This document shows positions 1-7,475 of a DNA stretch of 23,093 bases, piece after piece; position 1 is the stretch's first letter, and each line of letters begins with the position of its first letter. Position numbers and translations under genes: made by a program. This DNA comes from Verrucomicrobiia bacterium (GTDB lineage: Bacteria > Verrucomicrobiota > Verrucomicrobiia > Opitutales > Opitutaceae), in contig JAUHWE010000005.1 of NCBI GenBank assembly GCA_030424825.1, forward strand, positions 1 to 23,093. Reading direction: 5' to 3'. The notes beneath the pieces were generated by a model. It saw only the letters and a list, made by a program, of their open reading frames with translations, made no database searches and was not told where the DNA came from.

Positions 1-54
1 TAGGCTGCTTTGGTGGAAGCGTTCAGCATAGGTGATCGAGGTTTGGGCGAGCAT
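1..54 (-). CDS. possible 5' end of a further gene in the oxidase operon (partial)
   Basis: An ATG at 54-52 on the minus strand opens a frame of 18 codons (MLAQTSITYAERFHQSSL) that runs off the window without a stop. It lies 26 bases after the stop of the triple Rid-domain gene, on the same strand, so it may be a fifth gene of that operon. No Shine-Dalgarno site is visible; the leader is A-rich. Eighteen residues are too few to assign a family, and a chance open frame of this length is quite possible. Confidence 0.3.
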   Translation of the reverse strand, partial: MLAQTSITYAERFHQSSL

Positions 55-80
55 CTTGATGGATTTTCTTATTTTGACCC

Positions 81-1508
81 TTACCGAATGGCTGCCATCG
101 CCTCTATTTCAATGAGTCGTTCATTCGGGAGCGATACGATGGGGAGCAGGGTGATCGCGGGCGCACTATCCTCTGAAAACGTTTCGCGGTAGATTCGCTC
201 CCAAGTTGCGATGCGAGTATCCAGGGTTTTGTCGTCAGCACTCGCGAAATAGACACGGAGGTGGACGCAGTCGTCCAGGGTCGCGTCTTTGAGCTGCAAT
301 CGCTTTTGCAAAATCGAGAGAGCCGAGAGGGCTTCTGTCTCCAAGTCCCCCGGTTCACTAGAGATACTGCCCGAAACGAACAGAAGTTGCGCGTCTGGCG
401 AGACTTGAGTACCGGCAGGACCAAGCACTCCTTGAGAGCTGACTGCAGGCGTACTTCCGATTTTGAGTTTCGTATTTTTAAATAGACCGGGATCTTCTCC
501 TGGGTAGGCAGCGTAGTACTCTATTGAGAGCTCTTGTTTCCTGTAGTTGAATCCCGGAGTCGACATTACTGTCCGAGTCGGTCGATTTGGATTTTTGGAA
601 TTATTAAAATGTTTCGTATATTCCTGATTGAAAGTTGCGAAGCTTTTCGCGATGGATTGGGCTCCGGGATAAACGCAGGCTCGTATAAAAAAAACATCGC
701 TAAAATCGAGTCCGGCCTCCTTCAACTGAGTGCTCATTTGGGTAAAGAGCGATGCTGATTGTTGAGCGGTTGTGCCGTACATGTGGAAACCGGGTGGAGC
801 ATTCGGGAGAAGTGAGAGCGGTCTTAGGGAGGAAGAGAAGAAGTAGCCGGTATTCGCAGAAGTCGCTTTGCCTGTGCTCATGGGCCAGATTGGTCGTCCA
901 TATGACTTCCATTTTTCACTGGTTTCGATTCTCCCGAGGCGTTCGTAGCGTTCATGTTGCCTTGTACCCGGAACATGGGGACCACGATCATCTGGAAAAA
1001 CCGCCGTAAACTCGACTTCCACCCGGTAGTCTGAATGGAATAAGCGAGTAATTCCAAGTGATGTGCGGGCGGGCTTGTTTGGGTTTTCTATAGTTCCGAA
1101 GAATTCGGAAAAAGCCTGGTTCCAGGCATCAAAATCAGGTTCTGGATCCGCTACGATATAAGCGCGTACATTGACAACGTCTCGGAGGGAAAGGCCGACC
1201 TCTGCTAGATCGCTGGTTAGTTGGCTGAGCACGGAATATGATTGCTGGTAGGTGTTCCCGTACCGGTTCTCAACACTGGAGCGAGCGATCTCTTTCATTA
1301 AGGGACTGGCCGTTACACCCCATGAAAAAAACAATTCCGAGCCGGGCTCTACTGCGACGATATCAGCGTAGGGCAATTGTGATGGATCGAATGATTCTTT
1401 GTTCCTATTGTCATTGCGACCCATAAATGCGAGTACGACGTATAATAGGGCAGTGGTTCCGTAGATCGCTAAAACGAAGCCGAGCTTGTGAGTGGGTAGA
1501 GTTTTCAT
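81..1508 (-). CDS. membrane-anchored protein with three tandem Rid (RidA/YjgF) domains
   Basis: The protein has 475 residues. An N-terminal hydrophobic segment (about residues 9-29) is an uncleaved anchor or signal. Three Rid/YjgF domains of about 110 residues follow, near 45-172, 215-336 and 360-475. RidA proteins hydrolyse reactive enamines and imines to keto acids and ammonia, using an arginine in a P-x-R-T type motif. That arginine is present in domain 1 (R148 in PART) and domain 2 (R312 in PTRT). Domain 3 has isoleucine at the matching place (I452 in PAIT), so it is probably structural. Canonical RidA is a single cytosolic domain of about 130 residues that forms a trimer. Here one chain could supply the whole trimer outside the cytoplasm. 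It is the last certain gene of the operon, 21 bases after the ammonium transporter, which fits clearance of imines made by the FAD oxidase. The fold is confident; the substrate and the location are inferred. Confidence 0.85.
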   Translation of the reverse strand: MKTLPTHKLGFVLAIYGTTALLYVVLAFMGRNDNRNKESFDPSQLPYADIVAVEPGSELFFSWGVTASPLMKEIARSSVENRYGNTYQQSYSVLSQLTSDLAEVGLSLRDVVNVRAYIVADPEPDFDAWNQAFSEFFGTIENPNKPARTSLGITRLFHSDYRVEVEFTAVFPDDRGPHVPGTRQHERYERLGRIETSEKWKSYGRPIWPMSTGKATSANTGYFFSSSLRPLSLLPNAPPGFHMYGTTAQQSASLFTQMSTQLKEAGLDFSDVFFIRACVYPGAQSIAKSFATFNQEYTKHFNNSKNPNRPTRTVMSTPGFNYRKQELSIEYYAAYPGEDPGLFKNTKLKIGSTPAVSSQGVLGPAGTQVSPDAQLLFVSGSISSEPGDLETEALSALSILQKRLQLKDATLDDCVHLRVYFASADDKTLDTRIATWERIYRETFSEDSAPAITLLPIVSLPNERLIEIEAMAAIR

Positions 1509-1529
1509 GCCGCAATTCTGAAGTATAAC

Positions 1530-2852
1530 CTACGAATGATTGTAAGCCTCTTGCTTGTGTTCAGAAATATCCAGGCCTTCGTCCTCGTCTAGAGCTGGCA
1601 CGCGAACACCGACTAGGACTTTAAGTCCAAGGAAGACTAAAAACGCGAATGTGAATGCGAAAAGGCTATAGGAAAGCGTTCCAATTGCCTGCCAAAGAAG
1701 CGGGGCTTCTCCAAAGATTCCCACGGCGATAGTACCCCAAGTACCGCAAACGCCATGTACTGAAATTGCTCCTACGGGGTCGTCGATCTTCAATTTATCG
1801 AAAAAGAGAATAGCGAATACAACAATGATGCCTGAAATTGCTCCAACGGCCAGAGCTGAGCTTGGCATCATGGAGTCCGCTCCTGCAGTGATTCCGACGA
1901 GGCCTGCGAGAATGCCATTTAGGGCCATTGAAATTTCCGGCACTTTGACGGTAAATCGGGTGACGATCATTGAAGTTAGACATCCTCCCGCTCCGGCTAT
2001 AGCTGTATTGACAAACACGAGACCGATCATTTCTGGATGGGCACTTAGTACTGAGCCTCCATTGAAGCCGAACCAGCCGAACCAAAGCAGAAATACCCCG
2101 ACAGTTGCCAAAGGCATACTGTGACCTAGGATAGGTTTGCCTCCATCGTATTTTCCTCTTCTCGGACCCAATACTAGTACGCAAGCGAGAGCCGCGAACC
2201 CACCAAATGCATGAACAACGGACGACCCTGCAAAGTCGTGAAATCCGTTGCGGTCTAGCCAGCCAGATCCCCATTCCCATGAACCGGCCACAGGATAGGC
2301 GAATCCCACCAGCAACAAAGTGAATATCATGAAGGAACCTAGCTTGACTCGCTCGGCAACCGCGCCCGACACGATTGTAGCAGCGGTAGCGGCAAACATC
2401 GCTTGAAAAATAAAATCGGTCCACCACGTGTAGTTCGCGTATTTGGCGGACATGATATCGAGATAATCGGCCGGATTGACGTCTATCCAAAACCCCATTT
2501 TCATGAATCCGTTGAATTCTACACCGGGATACATGGTTCTAAACCCGAATAGAGCGAAGAGCACGATCCCGGATGAAATGACGAACACGTTTTTATAAAG
2601 AATATTGACTGTGTTTTTAGCTCTCGTAAGGCCAGTTTCCAAAGTGGCGAAGCCAAGGTGCATGATAAAGACCAGCGTGGCGGAGACGAGTACCCAAAGA
2701 TTGCTAATCGTGAAAAAGGACTCTTCAGCAGTAATCGTATCGATGTACGCGTCATAGCTAGTCTCGGTGACACGGTGCTGTGCCCAAATTTCGGGCGACA
2801 GGATTGTACCCAGAACGGTCGTTATTAGGCAAAATTTCAGAAATTTATTCAT
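1530..2852 (-). CDS. amt: AmtB-type ammonium transporter
   Basis: This 440-residue Amt/MEP/Rh-family channel takes up ammonium across the inner membrane. An N-terminal hydrophobic segment ends near WAQ (residues 23-25) and looks like a cleavable signal, as in other Amt precursors. About eleven membrane helices follow. The paired pore histidines of the family are visible at H214 (in AGSSVVHAFGG) and H366 (in SVHGVCGTWG), and the conserved stretch WFGWFGFNGGS lies at 257-267. The start overlaps the stop of the cytochrome gene by 8 bases (ATGAATAA), which points to translational coupling. Amt genes usually pair with glnK. None is seen here, and instead the gene sits between a cytochrome and a Rid protein behind an amine oxidase. 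That suggests it recovers ammonium released by deamination outside the membrane; this role is inferred. Confidence 0.95.
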   Translation of the reverse strand: MNKFLKFCLITTVLGTILSPEIWAQHRVTETSYDAYIDTITAEESFFTISNLWVLVSATLVFIMHLGFATLETGLTRAKNTVNILYKNVFVISSGIVLFALFGFRTMYPGVEFNGFMKMGFWIDVNPADYLDIMSAKYANYTWWTDFIFQAMFAATAATIVSGAVAERVKLGSFMIFTLLLVGFAYPVAGSWEWGSGWLDRNGFHDFAGSSVVHAFGGFAALACVLVLGPRRGKYDGGKPILGHSMPLATVGVFLLWFGWFGFNGGSVLSAHPEMIGLVFVNTAIAGAGGCLTSMIVTRFTVKVPEISMALNGILAGLVGITAGADSMMPSSALAVGAISGIIVVFAILFFDKLKIDDPVGAISVHGVCGTWGTIAVGIFGEAPLLWQAIGTLSYSLFAFTFAFLVFLGLKVLVGVRVPALDEDEGLDISEHKQEAYNHS

Positions 2853-3258
2853 TGGATTTGTGAAAGGTTGTTTGAAAGCTAAGTAGGTACGCGATTAGGG
2901 CTTCGATTTGTTCCTCAGGAATCATTTCACCCCAGGCGGGCATTCCTTTTTCGATCACTCCCTCGCGTATCGATTTTTCGATGCCACTTGGACCGGAATG
3001 CTGATACCATTTTTCGTCGAAAAGATTGCTGGGAGAATCGATTTCTATATTCTCGGGTCCATGACAAGGGAGACAAAATGCGTTGTAGGCTTCACGCCCT
3101 TGAGAAACCTTAGTGTTGTTTTTCGACAAGGAGATCAGCGTGGTGTCTCTTTCGATGGTGCTCAAGTTTTGGGAAGCGCTTAGACAGGCTGGTAGAAGTG
3201 CGAGAGTGAGAATCCAAGGAATCAATAAAGCCAAAAGGGAGAAAGATGGCGAATTCAT
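2845..3258 (-). CDS. small exported c-type cytochrome, possible lipoprotein
   Basis: The protein has 137 residues and a strongly hydrophobic N-terminus with a lipobox-like LPAC (cysteine 25), so it may be a lipoprotein; an uncleaved anchor is also possible. One haem-binding motif CLPCH is at 62-66. A methionine in GMPAW (M106) is the likely sixth ligand. The C-terminal IPEEQIEALIAYLLSF is the usual last helix of class I cytochrome c. Its ATG overlaps the stop of the FAD oxidase gene as ATGA, and its own stop overlaps the start of amt. Such tight coupling suggests that it accepts electrons from the oxidase and passes them to the respiratory chain. The cytochrome family is clear; the electron partner is inferred from gene order. 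Confidence 0.93.
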   Translation of the reverse strand: MNSPSFSLLALLIPWILTLALLPACLSASQNLSTIERDTTLISLSKNNTKVSQGREAYNAFCLPCHGPENIEIDSPSNLFDEKWYQHSGPSGIEKSIREGVIEKGMPAWGEMIPEEQIEALIAYLLSFQTTFHKSNE

Positions 3259-4832
3259 GATTCCATGGTTCTTTGGTGAATGTTCTTTACGACGAGTCTC
3301 GCGGACTCAAATGCCCCGGCTTGCCAGCCTCCGATGTGGCTAGCCCAACTAGCAGCAATATACAATTCTCCCTCAGGTTTTATCAGCAACGGATAAAACG
3401 TCTTGATCATGGCTTGAGGAAAATGGGCTAGGCAACCTTCGATATGGGGAATGGTCGACCAGTTTACGGCAAACCCTGTTTCGAATTCCTCCCTGTATTG
3501 AGGATGGATTCTCGCCCCGTTAGAAAGAGCGAATTCGATTCGCTCTTCAGGGCTCAACGTTCCCAATCGATCAGATATGGGTCCGTAGAGGTAATATCCT
3601 CCGAGGATTCCCTTTTTGTCCATAAATCCATCTGATGGATACCAGATTTCTGAAATGGGAAGATCCGTCCATGACAGTCCTCCGTATATGCGGTCATCCT
3701 CTTCCCAAAAGCGCCGTTTGAACTGTAGCCCGACTTTGCCAGAATTCTGAAATGGAACGATGTTCAGAGTATTCTTAAGCATCGGGGAAAAGTCATTTGG
3801 GATTCGCCGCATGACGGTTGGAGGGATTGTGCAAATTGCGTAGTCACCAACGATTTCCTTATCCTCGCCTTTGTGGCTATAAACGATTCGGGCTCCTGGA
3901 TTTTGTCGGCGAATTTCCTTTACCGCTGCATTGTAAATTATCTTGGAACTGATCTTTGAAGCTAAGGCTTTGGGAATGGCGTCCATGCCTCCCACTGGGG
4001 TAAACATTTGGGACTGGTATTGATATTCGTTGGCTCGATGGAACAGCTTTCCGAACCCAGTTTTGAGAAGTTCCGAAAAATTGTGGGGTTCGCCGAGGTC
4101 ACCCTCTTGGAGGCCCCCTCCGGGCCAGGTCTTGTAGCCTCGCCGCGCATGGCCTTGGTATTTTTTTGAGGGAGCTAATCCACCTTCATAGTAAAGAAAG
4201 TCGAGCAGGGCTACTTTGTCTTCTGAGCTCAGCTCTTGATCGAGCGCTTCTTGATCGGTCGCTTTGGAAAGGAGCTCTGAAGTGTAACCCCGTAAGTCCG
4301 CCTTTGCTTCTCGGATTCTGATTGGCCGATTCGCAAGTGATCCTGCCTCCTCCTTGTTGGAGTAGTAGTAGGCGTTCTCGTTCAGATTGACAAAAGGCTG
4401 AACGGCGACCCCAAGTTCTTTGCAGTAGTCCATGGTGACATGCCACTGGGGGAAGCGAGAAGGGCCGGGATTGAAGTACATTCCGGGATCGAATTTACAG
4501 GTTTGGCTGAATCCATTTGTCTCAGTGATTGTATCCCCATTGCGGATAGTCATGCTGCGGCCACCGGGTCGGTCTCGAGGTTCAATGATCAGGCATTCGT
4601 AACCTAGTTTCTCGAGCTCATAGGCAGCCGTTAAGCCGGCAATTCCCGCACCCATGATAATGACTCGCTTATTCGGTCTGCTTCTGACTGACGGAAGCAT
4701 CGAAAGAATCGTCCCTTGACCGTTAGCTTTGCTCATGAGACCGAGAATGGTCATAGTTGAGAAAACACAGCCGCCAGAGGCTCCGACTTGCCGTAGAAAA
4801 CTACGGCGAGTTAGTTTCGCTTTTGTAGACAT
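3255..4832 (-). CDS. Tat-exported FAD-dependent amine / L-amino-acid oxidase or dehydrogenase
   Basis: The protein has 525 residues. A twin-arginine signal is seen in LTRRSFLRQVG (residues 7-17), followed by a hydrophobic stretch, so it is exported folded with its FAD. The Rossmann motif GAGIAGLTAAYELEKLG is at 61-77 and PGGR at 89-92. NPGPSRFPQWH (121-131) matches the GPMR-x-P region of L-amino-acid oxidases, where the arginine binds the substrate carboxylate; here it is R126. The C-terminal GGWQAGAFESA (501-511) fits the FAD-closing motif, though the usual G-E pair before it reads AASW (493-496), an unusual variation. The start at 4832 is supported by the Tat signal and by the shared leader AAAAAGATGTC. 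It is the first gene of an operon with cytochrome c, amt and a triple Rid protein. With the cytochrome next to it, it may work as a dehydrogenase rather than an H2O2-forming oxidase. Other flavin amine oxidases (polyamine, monoamine) cannot be excluded. Confidence 0.87.
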   Translation of the reverse strand: MSTKAKLTRRSFLRQVGASGGCVFSTMTILGLMSKANGQGTILSMLPSVRSRPNKRVIIMGAGIAGLTAAYELEKLGYECLIIEPRDRPGGRSMTIRNGDTITETNGFSQTCKFDPGMYFNPGPSRFPQWHVTMDYCKELGVAVQPFVNLNENAYYYSNKEEAGSLANRPIRIREAKADLRGYTSELLSKATDQEALDQELSSEDKVALLDFLYYEGGLAPSKKYQGHARRGYKTWPGGGLQEGDLGEPHNFSELLKTGFGKLFHRANEYQYQSQMFTPVGGMDAIPKALASKISSKIIYNAAVKEIRRQNPGARIVYSHKGEDKEIVGDYAICTIPPTVMRRIPNDFSPMLKNTLNIVPFQNSGKVGLQFKRRFWEEDDRIYGGLSWTDLPISEIWYPSDGFMDKKGILGGYYLYGPISDRLGTLSPEERIEFALSNGARIHPQYREEFETGFAVNWSTIPHIEGCLAHFPQAMIKTFYPLLIKPEGELYIAASWASHIGGWQAGAFESARLVVKNIHQRTMES

Positions 4833-4838
4833 CTTTTT
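4826..4838 (-). promoter_or_regulatory. shared start context AAAAAGATGTCTA (copy 1, FAD oxidase)
   Basis: This 13-base string contains the start codon of the FAD oxidase. The same string occurs exactly at three other starts in the window (5093, 11671 and 12058). The copy here extends to the 19-base CAAAATAAAAAGATGTCTA, which is also exact at 11671. No GGAGG is present, so initiation probably relies on the A-rich leader. Confidence 0.7.
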
Positions 4839-4850
4839 ATTTTGCTCAAA

Positions 4851-4869
4851 TTAACGCTTTAAGCGCTAA
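4851..4869. promoter_or_regulatory. near-perfect palindrome, candidate operator in the divergent intergenic region
   Basis: TTAACGCTTTAAGCGCTAA is an inverted repeat with two mismatched symmetric positions plus the unpaired centre. It lies 18 bases upstream of the oxidase start, inside the 260-base region between the oxidase operon and the first aminotransferase. Its size and symmetry fit a dimeric repressor site such as LacI or GntR types, though no regulator gene is in the window. A second short palindrome, CTATATATAG at 4941-4950, could hold a -10 element for either direction. I could not find a convincing matching -35. Confidence 0.45.
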
Positions 4870-5086
4870 CGATAGAGCGGTAGCAGGACCTATGCCGTAT
4901 GTTTTTTACAGACCGCTTTTCTCGGCTGAGATCGACCACCCTATATATAGTTGCGATCTCTGAATCGATTTTCTGGATCTTTCGTCCATGAGCGTGTAAT
5001 CCCTGCTTTTTTTAGGCAATATAGACCAGTGGGTACAGTTAATGCTGAGAGACAAGGGATTCTCACGATCTGAAATCTAAACTAAT

Positions 5087-5099
5087 AAAAAGATGTCTA
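5087..5099 (+). promoter_or_regulatory. shared start context AAAAAGATGTCTA (copy 2, aminotransferase 1)
   Basis: This is an exact copy of the 13-base start context around the ATG at 5093. It faces copy 1 across the divergent intergenic region. It supports 5093 as the start. Confidence 0.7.
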
Positions 5100-6256
5100 T
5101 ACTACTTAAATTGATTAAGACTGGCTCGGTGTGTCCGCGCCTTGGCTTAAACGCCATACTCACTGTTGGATTGCTTTTTGCAACCACCAGTTCCTTGCAA
5201 GCGCAACATGAAGTCGACGCCAATGCAGGTGAGCGGGGCCCTATCAGAATTAGTGGCAACGAAAACGCGTTTGGGTATTCCCAAATGGCGATGATGGCCA
5301 TTATGCAGGAATTGCCAGATATTAACCGATACGCCTGGGATGAAACGAAAGCGCTTATGGATGCTCTGGCGGCGCGAGAACTGGTTCCGGCGGAGTACAT
5401 TATACCGACCGCGGGCTCTGGTCCGATTCTGCAAATGACGGCCATGGCCTATGCTGAAAAGGGAAAAAACATGATCACCGTGGCACCTGGATACACACAG
5501 TTGACCCGAACTTTTGAAGGCTTTGGTGGAACGGCGAAGATCATTCCCTTGAATGATAAACTGGAGCATGATCTAACTGCAATGAAAGCGGCGATAGACG
5601 AAAACACGGTGCTCGTTTATCTGTGCAACCCAAACAATCCTACGGGTACTACGGTGGACGCCAAGGCTTTAAAAGCGTTCATTGACGAGCTTCCGGCAGG
5701 GGTTGTTGCCTTCGTCGATGAAGCGTATTTGGAATTGTCAGACGGGGGATTGGAGACGAACAGTATGATTGGTTCGGTCCGGGAAGGCAAAAATGTAATC
5801 ATTGCCCGAACCTTTTCCAAGGTATATGGGATGGCGGGGCTACGCGTCGGTTACGGAATCATGAGTCCAGACAAGATTGAGAAGATCAAGAAATACAGTA
5901 TGGGCGGGCCGAACAAGCTAGGATGTGTCGCCGGGGTTGCGTCCCTTCAGGATACGGCCTTTTTTGAGCAAAGCGTAACTAACTACCGAACGGTTCGCAA
6001 AATGGTTACTGATAAGCTAGATACCTTGAAGGTTGAATACGCAAAGCCTCAAGGGAGCTTTGTCTTTATGAAAACCGGAATCCCGATAAGCGAGTTTCAA
6101 GAGTTGATGGAAGCGGAACGCATTATGGTAGGCCGACCCTTTCCTCCAATGCTTGACTGGTGTAGAGTCAGTATCGGCACCGAGGAGGAAATGACGATTT
6201 TTTTAGGAGCTTTCGAAAGGATTATGGCCGCTAAGGGACAGTTGGCCATGAACTGA
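5093..6256 (+). CDS. exported HisC-type PLP aminotransferase (fold type I), Sec-like signal
   Basis: The protein has 387 residues. A signal peptide of about 37 residues ends at SLQA-Q; it lacks a twin arginine and so looks Sec-type. The rest is a class I/II aminotransferase related to histidinol-phosphate aminotransferase: GNENAFG (55-61), APGY (131-134) for ring stacking, CNPNNPTGT (178-186), VDEAY (208-212), and FSKVYGMAGLRVGYG (241-255) with K243 as the PLP lysine. R358 in CRVSIGTEEEM is the likely carboxylate-binding arginine. Transamination in the periplasm is uncommon, since PLP is normally made and loaded in the cytosol. The substrate is unknown; a role in histidine synthesis is unlikely for an exported protein. 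It is divergent from the FAD oxidase operon and followed by a paralogue with the same C-terminal VGRPFPP motif. Confidence 0.88.
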   Translation: MSILLKLIKTGSVCPRLGLNAILTVGLLFATTSSLQAQHEVDANAGERGPIRISGNENAFGYSQMAMMAIMQELPDINRYAWDETKALMDALAARELVPAEYIIPTAGSGPILQMTAMAYAEKGKNMITVAPGYTQLTRTFEGFGGTAKIIPLNDKLEHDLTAMKAAIDENTVLVYLCNPNNPTGTTVDAKALKAFIDELPAGVVAFVDEAYLELSDGGLETNSMIGSVREGKNVIIARTFSKVYGMAGLRVGYGIMSPDKIEKIKKYSMGGPNKLGCVAGVASLQDTAFFEQSVTNYRTVRKMVTDKLDTLKVEYAKPQGSFVFMKTGIPISEFQELMEAERIMVGRPFPPMLDWCRVSIGTEEEMTIFLGAFERIMAAKGQLAMN

Positions 6257-6304
6257 AATCCTAGTATTCTGCAGATCTTGTTCATCGCATCATATCACTG
6301 ATCG

Positions 6305-6342
6305 GGTACCTGCAGGGTTCTGCAGGTGCCTTTCGCTTTATT
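6305..6342 (+). terminator. strong stem-loop with weak T tract between the two aminotransferase genes
   Basis: GGTACCTGCAG (6305-6315) pairs with CTGCAGGTGCC (6320-6330) over 11 bases with one G-U pair and a four-base loop, followed by TTTCGCTTTATT. It has the shape of an intrinsic terminator. However, it ends only 23 bases before the ATG of the second aminotransferase, leaving no room for a separate promoter. It may act as a partial terminator, an attenuator or a processing/stability hairpin. Confidence 0.6.
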
Positions 6343-6353
6343 AGTGTCTGCTT

Positions 6354-7475
6354 ATGAATAGAAGAGATTGGATTAGGAACGCGAGCCTCGCTTTTGCAGG
6401 AACCGGGTTTGCGGGGAGCATCCTCGAAGCCCAATCAAATTTGGAGGGGTCTAAGCCGCGAAATCGTTATCCAGAATTGAATCTAATTAATCTGGCGGGA
6501 AACGAGAATCCGTATGGCCCTTCACCTGCCGTAAGTATGGCTATCATGAGAGAGGTACGCAATAGCTGCCGTTATCCATTCAGAGAAGAGGTGATACTCA
6601 AAGAGATGCTGGCAGAGCTTGAAAACGTACCGGTTGAAAGTATATTGCTGGGAAATGGATGCGATGAGATTCTATCGCTCGTAGGGGATGTGTATTCGGG
6701 ATTCGGAACAAATATTGTCGCGACTGCTCCTACCTATTTGCAGCTCATGCATTACGCCGAGAATCAAGGTTCTGAGATAAAATGGATCAAGCACAAGAGT
6801 GAGGATATGTCTCACGATTTGGAAGGCATGAAAGCGGCCATTGATGAGAAAACGAAACTCGTGTACATCTGCAACCCAGATACGCCTACAGGAACTTTGG
6901 TTCCCGCGGAATGTTTGACTTCCTTTTGCTCCGAGATTCCAGATTCGACAGCCGTGTTCATTGACGAGGTCTACCTAGACCTTTTGAGTGATTTCAGGAG
7001 ACAGTCCCAGGTGGAACTTGTCAGGCAAGGGGTCCCGGTTATTATCGGACGATCGTTCTCTAAAATGCACGGACTGGCCGGACTGCGAGTGGGGTACGCG
7101 GTGGCTCGACCAGATATTGTCAGGAGCCTATCCGAGCGGCGGATGTCGAGTATGAATTACCTCGGTGTGATGGCCGCGATGGCCAGCGTCAAAGACCATG
7201 CCTTTCACTCCCAATCGATAAGGCTTATCCGGGAGGGAAGAGAACGGTTTTGTTCCCTGCTAAAGGAACTGAAGTTGCCCTTTGTCCCGTCCCATGGAAA
7301 CTTTGTGTTTCATTGGACAGGCATTCCGATCCGTGAGTTTCAGCAGGCGATGAGGCGAAACAATTTCCTCGTGGGACGTCCTTTTCCTCCTTACGAGGAG
7401 TGGTGTCGCATTAGTATCGGCAATGAGTCCGAGATGCTTGCGTACGAAGGCGCGATGCGGGAATTGTATGCGTAA
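6354..7475 (+). CDS. Tat-exported HisC-type PLP aminotransferase (fold type I)
   Basis: The protein has 373 residues. NRRDWIRNASLAFAG (2-16) is a twin-arginine signal, and cleavage is likely near EAQ (25-27). Aminotransferase motifs follow: GNENPYGPS (49-57), GNGCDE (100-105), APTY (125-128), CNPDTPTG (173-180), IDEVY (203-207), and GRSFSKMHGLAGLRVGY (232-248) with K237 binding PLP. The end has VGRPFPP and CRISIGNESEM. It resembles the preceding gene through most of its length, so the pair looks like an old tandem duplication, yet the export routes differ. Tat export would let it fold around PLP in the cytoplasm first, as is known for the periplasmic PLP enzyme PvdN of Pseudomonas. No Shine-Dalgarno site is visible before the ATG. 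The substrate is unknown. Confidence 0.88.
   Translation: MNRRDWIRNASLAFAGTGFAGSILEAQSNLEGSKPRNRYPELNLINLAGNENPYGPSPAVSMAIMREVRNSCRYPFREEVILKEMLAELENVPVESILLGNGCDEILSLVGDVYSGFGTNIVATAPTYLQLMHYAENQGSEIKWIKHKSEDMSHDLEGMKAAIDEKTKLVYICNPDTPTGTLVPAECLTSFCSEIPDSTAVFIDEVYLDLLSDFRRQSQVELVRQGVPVIIGRSFSKMHGLAGLRVGYAVARPDIVRSLSERRMSSMNYLGVMAAMASVKDHAFHSQSIRLIREGRERFCSLLKELKLPFVPSHGNFVFHWTGIPIREFQQAMRRNNFLVGRPFPPYEEWCRISIGNESEMLAYEGAMRELYA

Noticed and set aside
1795..2490. Minus-strand 231-codon frame inside amt
   Set aside because: It is an arginine- and serine-rich shadow in another frame of a well-supported ammonium transporter.
5147..5569. Minus-strand 140-codon frame over the first aminotransferase
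   Set aside because: It is antisense to conserved aminotransferase sequence and shows no domain.
5093..7475. Histidine biosynthesis role (hisC) for the two aminotransferases
   Set aside because: Both carry export signals and no other his gene is near; the HisC likeness shows the fold only.
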